A DNA stretch of 64,000 nucleotides, from contig NW_024037063.1 in assembly GCF_015706575.1 (NCBI RefSeq), forward strand, positions 12,462,927-12,526,926, given 5' to 3'. The notes beneath the pieces were generated by a model that was not told the origin of the DNA, did no database searches, and was given only the letters and a program-made list of their open reading frames with translations. Position 1 is the stretch's first letter; the number at the start of each line of letters is the position of its first letter. Below are positions 1-10,600 of the stretch, piece after piece. The stretch comes from Patiria miniata. Taxonomy: Eukaryota; Echinodermata; Asteroidea; Valvatida; Asterinidae. Made by a program: the position numbers and the translations under genes.

Positions 1-61
1 GTTTGAATCATTAGAACTCTGATTGGAATCGGACGAATCTGTACCATTTTCATCGGATTCG
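1..61 (-). CDS. possible exon of an unidentified minus-strand gene (partial)
   Basis: On the minus strand, a pyrimidine-rich tract ending in TTAG is followed by an open frame that runs off the left edge. It reads ESDENGTDSSDSNQSSNDSN, an acidic, Ser/Asn-rich peptide. All three plus-strand frames close within this stretch. The acceptor looks good, but 20 low-complexity residues cannot identify a family. It could be an exon of a neighbouring gene facing away from MIIP, or chance. Confidence 0.25.
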
Positions 62-978
62 CTAAGGAAAGAAGAGGACGGTCTTCGGAACTTTTACGGT
101 CATGACGGTCGTCGTTGTGTTCATTCGACAACGGTGGCACCGTGGCACGTCCACGTGTACTGTACATAATATCCCATGTACATGTAGACACATTCGTACG
201 TGTGCATATAATGCCACGTACGGGTACGCGGCGGCTGCACATACACACAGCACAGTAGCTTCGCTAATCCGTCTCTTACCCAGACGTCATTTACGGGCCC
301 TGGATTTCTCTGCCTTTGTTTATGTCATGAACAGCGCCCTCATTTGGAGTTGCCGCGAAAATCAAAAGGGGGGGGTTCAATTTTGGACGGCAAATTACCA
401 CACTAAACGTACACCAGAACCATTTCTGCTTTTAATTCACATTTAATACACATAAATGAATGTATATATAAAATAAAATACGTTATGAAAATTTTGGACT
501 GCATGTTTCCTTTAAAATAAACACATATTTTGGGCGTACGCAAAATTTGGTCAAAGAGAAAGCCAAGGACCTGATGTACATGTAGTGAGCTAGGCATCCT
601 GCATGTACATATATGCGGTGATTGTGTAAAAAGGCCATGGAATTTCCTGCAATGGGATAATAAAGTTTTATTGTATTGTATTGTATTGATTGTCGAGGTG
701 GTATTTGTGCAGTGCAAGCCGGTTTATGCCATGAAGATCAGCAGTGCCGTTGGCTTGTGTTACAAGGCACTGCATTGCCGTGCTGCACATTATTGATCAG
801 TGTATAGAAGCATGGAGGAAGCGACATCATCTGGACAAAGTTGACTTGTCTCCGAAAAAATTTGACTTGTGGCTTGGCTTGACTTCACTTGTGAAAATTT
901 GACTTGGTTACAACACTGCTCTTTTCCAAAGACACCTTCGAATGGAAACTGATTTTTTTTAGATTTTCCACTAATCGC
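61..978. other. AT-rich flank, no gene recognised
   Basis: No supported coding exon is seen here. The stretch holds a short TTGTA-type microsatellite near 665-690, several CATGTA-rich runs, and short open frames that resemble no protein. I looked for an N-terminal MIIP exon on the plus strand and did not find one. Confidence 0.5.
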
Positions 979-1595
979 TTAGCCCAGGTTGGACGACGTC
1001 TTCATTGCATTACGACTGACGTCCAGGGTATTCTTTCTACTACCACAGCGAAAAAAATTATTACACTTTTTTCATATTTTTACCTGACGGAGGAAGCTGA
1101 AATTTTGTTTACATAGTCCTTGTGTCCAGATTTTATGCCTACGCTGGGTTAAGACAGGTAAATATGTCCATGGGCGACGTGTTTACCGAAAATAAATTGC
1201 AGATCCACACTTTCGTCGAGACATTTTCAGTACGAACTCCCCGTGTGAAGACTTACGTGCGCGTGCAACACAGTTACTACGCCATGTATGCGGTCGCGTG
1301 CGGGGTGTGCGCGCGTAAGTCTTCACACAACATGTTCGTACTGAGGATGTTTTCGACGAAAAGGTGGATCTGCGGTTTATTTTTGTAAACACGTTGCCCA
1401 TGGACATATTTACCTTCTCTAAACCCAGGGTAGGCGTAATTCTTGACACAAGAAATATGTAAACGAAATTTCAGCTTCCTCCATCAAGTTAAAATATGAA
1501 AAAAATTTGGTATAAATTTGTTTCGCTATGGCAGCAGACGTTCATACCCTGGACTCCGTCACGTGTACACAATGGAGGAGTCTAACCTGGGCTAA
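979..1595. mobile_element. foldback (long inverted-repeat) element, about 617 bp
   Basis: The two halves are imperfect reverse complements of each other around a centre near 1290. The outer ends are TTAGCCCAGGTT on the left and AACCTGGGCTAA on the right. Internal matches include GGAGGAAGCTGAAATTT and the AAATATGTCCATGG blocks. TA flanks both GCCCAGG ends, which fits a TA target duplication. Two overlapping opposite-strand frames with similar peptides are by-products of the palindrome. No transposase is present, so this is a non-autonomous element about 70 bp upstream of the MIIP ATG. Confidence 0.8.
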
Positions 1596-1663
1596 TTAAA
1601 CACGTGCTCGCTACATGTATGTACCTTGTTTTTTAACCCAGGGATTTGCTGGATGTCTCAACA

Positions 1664-2374
1664 ATGTCTTCTGTTCGACACAAGCCAACAAGAGATGCTC
1701 CACACTCGCGCCTGACGAGCACACCCAAGCATACAAACTCAGCCACCAAACCCAGGGGTGGTTCACATCCGCAAGATGAACCCTTCCCAAATCCACCAGT
1801 CGTTGATCCCGTGCCGACCGCCACCCCAACCCGTCTGTACGAAAGTTTTCTCAGCGAGAGTCATTCCACATTCGGGCGAAGTTCAGGCAAACGTGACAAG
1901 GCAAAGACTGTAAAGCAGACGAGACGAAAAACTCCGGGTAGCAGTACAAAAGGAACAACCGGAAGTATCAAACGGAAAAGTCGAACCCCAAGAAAATCAC
2001 CCAAATATCGAACGGGAGCAAGTGTCACTACCTTCACCCCGAGTCCAAACAAGAAAGGACCCAAAATTCCTTACTCAGTACGACTTGAGACTTCAAGCCT
2101 GCTCCCTCCTCCGTTATCTGAGAAAGAAAACCTCCGGGGTCAGGGGTCACGGTATGGGTACCGGCGACCCCTTGACTTAGCGCATGAGGAGTCGTATTAC
2201 CAGCTGAACAGGGACAGTCCGCTCAGGACTGGACCGCAGATGGGTCAACTTGAGAGAAGTTTTGCAGGACAGCTCTTGGCTGACGGCAATGACAGGCGAC
2301 AAAGGAAAAGAAGCCAGGAGGTCACGACACAACCCAAGTCCATTTTGTTGACACCGGGAACAAGACTGAACAAG
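1664..2374 (+). CDS. MIIP: MIIP exon 1 (or first recognised coding exon)
   Basis: It encodes residues 1-237, starting MSSVRHKPTRD. I chose the ATG at 1664 because it is the first ATG in frame and has A at -3. The upstream TTG at 1646 is only an open frame. The product is basic and Ser/Thr/Pro-rich with no predicted fold (KRKSRTPRKSPKYRT; PYSVRLETSSLLPPPLSEKEN). It ends PKSILLTPGTRLNK at an AAG/GTATGC donor in phase 0. The PKSIL...LNK segment matches the human PRSIL...LSK segment that precedes the conserved core. Confidence 0.85.
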
Positions 2375-4587
2375 GTATGCACTCTCTCAAGGGTGACGAA
2401 AGCCATGTTCTCAGACTTTTTCGTGTAAAACTACCTCGACCTTTCTGTAAAATCACAAAATTATGTCCAATGGGGACAGCCAGAGAACTAAAGTCCCGAT
2501 ATACCATATTCCAAGCACAGCATCAAATTTAAATTCACGGAGGCCCTTTCAATTCGAGCGTTTCACAATGCAGTGCGCCACCAAGAGTTTGCCACGGAGA
2601 CTCCATTTTTCAAGTTTACGGTCGACGAAACATGGCCCTTGTGAACGAGTATCAGTAGACAACTTGAGCTAATTTGATAAGAAATGTTCTGCTGCCTTGC
2701 AAAAAAACACCATATTGATAAAAAGAAAAGAAAAGGGCAAACATATACTCGAATCATACGCTTACGAAACTACTGACCGGACAAACTAACAATGTCAATA
2801 AGTCCGTGCTGCAAGTTGTCGACCATCTCCCACAATGCACTGTGAACAAATGAACTCTCCGTGGCAAACTCATGGTGGCGCACTGTGTTGTGAAACGCCC
2901 GAATTATGAAAGCATTGTGCCAGCCATGATGGAATGTCTAAACAGAGATGAAACTTTTCCGATTTTTAATCGGAAAAACAACTTTTTGAATTTTCCAACG
3001 AAATTTCCGATTTTTTTACAGTGTGTCCCACAAAATTTGATTTTCTGATGATTTTTTTCACAAAATGTCATTTTATTTCAATCATAATTTCGAAGAAAAG
3101 TCGATGGAAATGGCGTGCTAAAATCATCGCGAACGTAGTTTTAATCTCTTTCACCAGTCGTTATTGGAGAGTTTCAACGGTAGAAACACAGGGCATAACA
3201 CTGATCGGAGCCTTCTCCGGATGGACAAAAGGTTAAACATTGACAGGCGACATGGAAAAATCACTGTGTCGCACGTGCGTGCGGATATGCAATGGTACCA
3301 GCGTGCGTACGTGCCGCACCACCGTACCGTCCGCTAGCACATGGCCGGCCGGGACGGGTAGCCTTGTGAAGGATCCTGTGGATAAAATCATTATGTTGTG
3401 CGATTTTCGGAGGTTTCAGATTCAGTTGTACAAAATGCAATGCTTTAAAAATCATGATGATTATCTCGAGGATAGCGAAGAGAGCATTAGCGAAACATTT
3501 CACTGGCATTTGTTGGAAGAGAAAGACGGTAATGCCTGATTTTTTCCCATGTATGAATGCAAGCACCGAATGCAAGTGGTTGAATCATGAACATGATTGA
3601 ACTTTTGAAGCACCATGAACGGTGCCCTTGTCTTTCGGACTTTTCCCTCGACTTTCTCAAGTAAGAAGTGAACTTCTTTATTGATGACTCCATTACTCTA
3701 ACCGTAATTTAGGCATTTTATGCAATGACAACACTGACCGTTTTTTTTTTCATCGTAAACTTTTGTTTGAACCGAAAATAAAGCAGGAGTTGGTGTCCGG
3801 AAATTGGGCATGAAGTGTATTGTACATGCATGTATTATGTGTGTAATGGCAGCGCGGCCCAGATTTCGGACACGTATTTTTGTTCGGCCTTTTTTCCGAT
3901 TTTTTTGCCACATGCCAGTTTCATCTCTGGTCTAAACAATAGATAGCACAATGCTATCGCCATTTAAGGGGGCCAACGTGAGTGTACAACGATAACGTGC
4001 TCGGAATGATCTATAAAGTTAACCTTCAACAGAATTTTGTTTATCAATGCCATTTGTAAACAATGGCTAGAGTGATATACCTGATTCATGGGCCATTTTG
4101 TATTGAAAGCTTCTTCAAAAAGTTGCCAATCTCAACTTGACTAGTTTGGAGGTGTTTTTTTTTTTTTTAAGCAGGAATGTTTGAAAATTCTGTTATTCAT
4201 CAGCTGAAAATTTGAAATACACTTTGAAGATCCAGGTTTCACTTTGTATGTAAAACTGGAGACTTTCTTCTCTTTATTTTATAAAATAGCCATAGATTAG
4301 TTTGTTTAAAACCCATAAGCACTTGTACTACATTGTATTACATTGTATTACATTGTATTACATTGTATTACATTGTATTACATTGTATTACATTGTATTA
4401 CATTGTGTTTATTCACTGAAGAATCAATAAAACCATAGAGTGCTCGGGCAGTTTCGGGCGATACAGTGACTAAGGCCAAAAAAAAAAAGTCTCCGGTTTC
4501 TGGTATGGAGCTTGCCCAAAAAGTGGTGCGGCGACCAGTGTTGTAGTCGAGACCTGGAAGTCCGAGACCGAGACCGAGACCTGGAGG

Positions 4588-4620
<33 letters not shown>

Positions 4621-7600
4621 AAGACCTTGAGGTCCGAGACCAAGACCGAGACCTGAAGGTCCGAGACCGAGACATCGAGACCACATGTGTAAATTACATA
4701 CATGTAATAAAATTAGACACAAAGTAATTGAAATGAAAGTCTTTTATTGATGTAAAACAAACTGAGTATGTCTTGTGCTGTTAGATAATTACTGTTAAAT
4801 CCTTTGTGTACTTTTTTTACAATAATACTGTACTTGATAATACAATAGTTATTAACAAACATTTGTTCTGTCGGATTCTGGAATGTGCCAGAAAAGTTTT
4901 TTTTTTGTATAGGTACAGGTCCCTTTCACAGAATATCTTCATTGCACTTCAGAAACATCAACATGGACAGCATCTCTGCTGACAAACGTGCGCGATGTGG
5001 GCGCATGATGATCCCTCCCCTGCTGAAGATTCTCTCCACAGGGGCAGATGATGCTGGCACTGAGAGAACTTTACATGCCAGCTTGTACAGGGTTGGAAGC
5101 TTTTTGGCCATGTCCTGCCAAAACTGTAGGGCACTCAGGATAGATTGAGATTCGCTGACCACCTGAAGATACTTCACAAGTTGCCGCCTAGTTGTGTCCT
5201 CTTGTGAAGGCCCCCCACTTCTGTGTCTGTGTCGGCTATATTTGGCGAGGAGGCGTGGAACTTTCGCAGGAACTTCCTCTTCCTCTTCACTTGATGTTGA
5301 AATACCATGGGTATGGGGGGTGACATCTTCAGAAAGAGAGTTAGCATCAGCCTCAGTGATGACCAAATCTAATACAAAACATTAAAATTTAAAAGATTCC
5401 TTCAGGGTAATAGTTATATTAGTTTTGGTTTCCCATGGTGCAGACAGACTGACGCATTTGTAGAAGCATTTTAAAGCCACAAGACAGGAAACTACCTCTT
5501 TTGTGCAGCAACCTCGAAATTGCAAACTTAAATTTTCAACAGCCAATACAAAATCCATACAAGTTAAAATTAGTTTAACTTTAAATTACCTTGCAACATT
5601 TCTTTCAACTCCTCCCTGGTGTGTCTGAGGGAATATGCATCTGTGTCAATGACGACATCAATGTCTACCCACTGGTCATGGTCATGCATTGATATTGGGG
5701 GTGTTCTTAATCATAATAAGGAAAATTTAAATAATGTTAATTTGTGTTACTTACTTGGCTTTATGGGCACGACTTAAAGCCTAGTGAATGCTGAACTTGT
5801 CCCCGATCTCTCCGTGATTTGATTTGTGGTTGAGCAGAAAATGCAAACTACAGAATGTTTCTTGTTACCTGCTTTGGCGTCCATGATCTCTTTATGGTCC
5901 TTAAAACCAAATCTTATCACAGCAGAATTACTGGACATCTTGTAAATTGTAAAAAAAAAACAGCGAAAACTTTATTTTATCGTGCTACTGCTACTCTAGC
6001 GAACTCGTACTGTAGTGAATGCTCCTGTTTGCACCATGCGCCATGCACCTGTTTACCATTCCCAACGAGTAGTTCGTGTTTTGGTCGTAGCTAGGAACTC
6101 GCTCCCAATTTTTATTGAACTCATGATGCGCGCATGAAACCGATGGCACAAGCACACACAAGATCGCTGCGTGCAAGCTCACACAACCAAAAGCGAGGTT
6201 GTCTCCACGTACTGCAAGTTTTCTAAAACTATTTGCTATCTGTTTATCGTGATAAATGATCTCAAACGAATACGGTTAATCGAATAAATTTGTGCAATGT
6301 ATATATTGTACACAATGGGAAATATTTGCTGATCTCGATGTCGAGACCAGCAAAATATCGAGACCGCCGTAGTCCGAGACCGAGACCGAGACCGAGACCA
6401 CAGGGTACCGAGACCGAGACCGAGACCGAGACCAGCAAAAAGTGGTCTCGAGACCGGTCTCGAGACCGAGACCGGTCTCGAGACCTACAACACTGGCGGC
6501 GACGCGGCTTCTTTTTTTTTTTTTACCTGATTTTTTTGCTTCAAATGTTGGCTGATGACTGCAAATGGTGCCCGACTAAACTTAGTGCAAATGTATGGGA
6601 GTCCAGAGAGGCCACATAAAGCTTATTCTCGACCATAACCCAATCTAAAAACACGTTAAAATTGTGCAGCAGCGGAATTCCAGTCAAACCAGTGAGTTTG
6701 GCGGTTTTGAGACATCATCTTTCATTGAAAAAAAAACTTTTTCATTTTGCCGACGCGCATGGCTACGGCGACGCGCGCGCATGCCAGAAACCGGAGACTT
6801 TATTTTTTTGGCCTAATGCGTAAATGGGCATTTTTTACAGAATTGTGCACTCATTAAATTTTTTATTGCCTACTTTTTGCTTAGTCAAGAAACAGGGTCA
6901 GCTTCCGCCGTTCACCGAGCGCGTCAGCGACCTTTGACCCTGATGACAGCTTGGCTAACCGGAGCCAGCCTCTCCTGGGATACGATTGGATCGCGGGGCT
7001 GCTGGACTCGGACGCGCCAGTCAGCGAGCACTCCGAGGCTTTCTTTGACGAGTTGCGACAGTTCCGACAAGCCAACAGGGAAGAGTGCATACACAAGGCA
7101 ACAACTGAGAAGTGAGGACAAATTGGTTTTGTAATAAATGTTATATGTGAATGGTTCTGGCAAAATGAGATGGAACTGGGCACCGACCATAGTGGAGACA
7201 AATGGAAAAAAAAATTAAAGGGCATGAACAACATTTGCTTTTGCTGCAGTTTTCAGAAATAAATGGATAAGATTAGTATGTTATAGTAAATATTGTTACA
7301 CTGACTTGTTTCACGTTTTGGGTTCGTAGATGCTGGAAAAAACAACAAGAAAACCAATCATATTCTTGTAGTCTGGTTCCCTGACCCCACTTAAGGTGAA
7401 ACGGAGCAATTTATAGACTTTGGGGAATTGTGAGTTCAGAGAATCAGTCTAGCAGGCTTGTAGTCTTCACAGGTGTGTAATCAATTGCAAAGAAAATGCA
7501 GACAAACTACAGATGAAAATTAGGAGCCCTTTTTGAAAAAAAGCCAGTTTTCTCCAACGCTGGTCGGCCGACCAGCGTTGGAAAATTACAGTTTTTCTTG

Positions 7601-10600
7601 AAAATGTCAGCACACCAGGAGCCACAACTTTACATGATGCTTTAGACTGTCATTCCCTAACAATCCAGTAAGGTATTTTGTGATAATTTGATCATTTCGT
7701 TTTTTTGATGTTTGCAAATGTTGTATCTTCCCTTTCATAAGTCATGAACTTTTTCTGATTTTCAGATTTATTGGTATTTGTAATCTTTGATATAGCACTG
7801 GGCATTAGCTCTGTGGTTTTCTCACAGCTATGAAAGCTTGCCTACAATACCAGCTGCATGCAGTGCTATATGATCTTTGCCTACTATAATGGTGACCTTG
7901 ACTTTCTGGTACCCAGATGTAGACTTGGTCACGTTGATCAGTGAGAGTTTTTGAGTGTTCAGGATAACTATCGATGAATGTTTGCTCCGTGCAATAGCTC
8001 ACACAATGTTTTCGTCATCAAAGGGGTCTCCTTGAGTGTATAATGATCACATGAGTTGTAAAAACACATGACTGTACAAATATTTACCGATTAACTAATT
8101 ACATTATTGCTCTGTCATTAGGCTTGATGTATCAGCCCTGACTGCAAGTGTTACCGATGATCTACAGGAAGATATGAAACCAGACAGGCATACATGTAAG
8201 TCTGCCTCTACCTCATAGTGGAGATGTATTTGAGTAACATCGCCATTAAAATTCACAAGTCAGGTCACCTGTTCTAGACGCTGATCTACTGCCGTGCCGA
8301 ACTCGATTGATTTGAAGTTTTCAATCCGGCACGACGATGGCAAGGCATAAGGACGGCTTTTAAAACCATTTAGCTCGGCGAATTGAGTTCGGCATGGCAC
8401 CATCCTTTAGGGCGACAGCGCTGCTACCTTATTGTTGTTCCGAAAAGCAGTGGCAAGGCACTGCGCTGAGCACTGTGCCAAACTCAATTGAATTCAAAGT
8501 TGGGGCAAACATTATAGGAATGCTCATGCTAACAATACCCTCTCTGGTATCCGCATCATGGGAAGTGAAATTGGCACGAACAGTTTGATCGCACTGAAAG
8601 TTCACTGAACTGCTTTAACCTGGCCCATTACTGTAGATGCATTCAGGTTTGACCGTTGACTATTACATTCTGCGTTTAGAGTAACTGCAGTGATGCAGAG
8701 TAGCTATTACCGCTCTCATTTCAATTAAGTTTAGCGGGGAAGTAGCAAAGGGTCTAGAACGGGCCTTAACAAGCAATGATCAATAAGGAATGTCTTTGCC
8801 GTAGTTAATTTGAATAACTTATGACTTGACTTTCGATCACTGACTGATGATTGACTAGTTTTGATTTACTTGTCTGAATAGCTACAGCGTCAGCAAGATG
8901 AAACAAACTTAGAAAATTCTTACTGATGACTAATATATTTGAAAAATTATGAACCATTCGGATCTCAGACTAAATGTCCTCGTTGATATTTTATGCTTTC
9001 CTTGCCAGGTATTCACAACTACACCTTGAACCCTCGTCTGTTTGCCGTTCCCTTACACGGTACCCAGAACGGTCAGAGCCTGTGTGCCATCTGTAATGAT
9101 CGACGGAAACCCAAACAGCCTGGAGCCAGTTCCCCATCCTATATCAGGTAATGTACCGGTCAGTGGTTTGCTCTTAGCTGCGGCAACTTCAAAGGTTTTG
9201 GAATCAATTCCCGTTCCATCTTGATGTCATGATTCCGCTCAGCATCTCCTCTACACCTACCTCTAAAACCAGACTGAGACCTTAAGTGCTCAAAACGATG
9301 CAAAAGAAGATCAGGCCAACTTTACTCATTCTTTAGCCAGCAAATTTCTCCAAAACTTTCATTGGGTTTGTGAAAAGGTCCTCGGTATTTCACCAACCAA
9401 GTTTGAAGACTCAATTCAATTTTTAAAGGAGACTTTTCTTCAATGTTTGGCAGTGGCTTGCACATGAGCGGGAAGTCAAGTGATTTCAAAATGAGGATAA
9501 AGACTAGACTTGTACATGTCCATCCATGGTCCAACTGTTTGACAAGACTGGCTTCTTCATTCATTGTCATTAGTCTGGTGCCTGACTATGGAGAAATGTG
9601 TAGAAAAAGTGACCTAGTACCCGACATCCTAGATATTTCTTTTGGCACAGTCAGCTGACAGTTGATTGATGCAGTACTGAAGAGTTGTTGGACTGGTTGT
9701 TTCATGTGCCAGTCTATTTTCTTGTTTTGCATGTTTTCAGTACCTTAAGTTTTGGGACTCTCACACACAGTATTGAGAGACCCAAATTTTCGGACTTTTC
9801 TAAAACATAAGAATACTGTAAACCACCATAATATTACTATAAATCACCTGTTCCGATGAATGAAAATTAATAGGCCTGCTGCAAACTGCTTACTGAGTGG
9901 ATTGACCTGAAATATACAAATCTGACGTTGGGAACTTAACAAGTTCATCTTCCTCTGAAGAAGAACTTGTTAAAGGGAATATACCACATTTGCAAACATA
10001 AAAAAACTACCAACTTTTTATGAAATACCTTACTGGACTGTTAGTGAATGCCAGTCTAAATCATCCTATGAAATCATGGCACCTGGTGTGCTGTCATTTT
10101 CAAGAAAAGTGGCATTTTTGTATCAATTTCCACACTGGTTGGCCGACCAAAAAAACTGGCTTTTTTAAAAAAATACTGCCCCAATTTACCATATTTAGTG
10201 AGTCCACATTTGTTTGCAATCGATTACACACCTATGAACGGGTACAAGCCAGCTAGACTGATTCCCTGATCTTACAATTTTCCGACGTCTATAAATCTTA
10301 AGTGGGGTCAGGGAACCAGACTACAGGCACATGATTGTTTTTCTTGGTTTTTCCAGCATCTACAAACACAAAACTTCAAACATGTCAGTGTAACAATATT
10401 TGATATTGAAAATATCAGCAAAAGCAAATGTTGTACTTGGGTATATTCCCTTGAAGTTCACAACGTCAGGCCGCATTAAATTTTTAGATTTGTCATCATG
10501 AATGACAAATGCAAAGGCTTTTATTACATCATTCTTTATAATACTGTAAGTGACAATCCATCCCTCCTTTTAAGTCTTAAATTTGCCATCACCCCTCAGC

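Larger units (their letters stand above)
4536..6495. mobile_element. hAT DNA transposon, internally deleted, 1960 bp, perfect 8-bp target duplication
   Basis: The terminal repeats are CAGTGTTGTAG on the left and CTACAACACTG on the right. The 8-bp target GCGGCGAC is present unchanged at 4528-4535 and 6496-6503. Just inside each end lies an array of GAGACC/GGTCTC hexamers (4546-4680 and 6340-6490), which makes strong potential hairpins. The interior keeps, on the minus strand, the two ends of a hAT transposase: a BED-finger-like N-terminus and the C-terminal dimerisation domain. The catalytic middle is missing, so the copy cannot be autonomous. The intact target duplication suggests a fairly recent insertion. 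Confidence 0.93.
4473..6814. mobile_element. older inverted-repeat DNA element, split by a hAT insertion
   Basis: The left end (4473-4507) and right end (6780-6814) are reverse complements over about 35 bp, sharing AGGCCAAAAAAA followed by AAGTCTCCGGTTTCTGG. Without the inserted hAT and one copy of its target duplication, the element is about 375 bp, so it is a MITE. TA flanks the left end and is possible on the right. The superfamily is undetermined. Confidence 0.8.
2375..6884 (+). other. MIIP intron 1, transposon-filled
   Basis: It runs from GTATGC to a TTTTTGCTTAG acceptor. It holds a foldback element (2552-2904), a hAT MITE (2944-3929), a 10-bp minisatellite (about 4328-4408), a copy of a short dispersed repeat (4395-4470), and an inverted-repeat element (4473-6814) with a hAT element inside it (4536-6495). 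Nearly two thirds of the intron is recognisable repeat. Nothing is recognised in 3938-4327. Confidence 0.85.

Noticed and set aside
1122-1449. Two similar 88-codon frames on opposite strands
   Set aside because: They are mirror images created by the foldback palindrome, not genes.
1646-1663. Upstream TTG start for MIIP
   Set aside because: Animal initiation is expected at ATG; the ATG at 1664 has A at -3, and the bases before it may belong to an internal exon after an acceptor at 1641.
3240-3539. Possible transposase inside the 2944-3929 element
   Set aside because: The 99-codon frame shows no hAT motif (no dimerisation block, no BED finger).
4328-4408. CRISPR-like regular repeat
   Set aside because: 10-bp units without spacers in a eukaryotic intron; it is a minisatellite.
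4512-4727. Arg/Asp- and Arg/Ser-repeat open frames on both strands (also 6290-6619)
   Set aside because: They come from the GAGACC hexamer arrays of the hAT element, open in several frames at once, with no protein family match.
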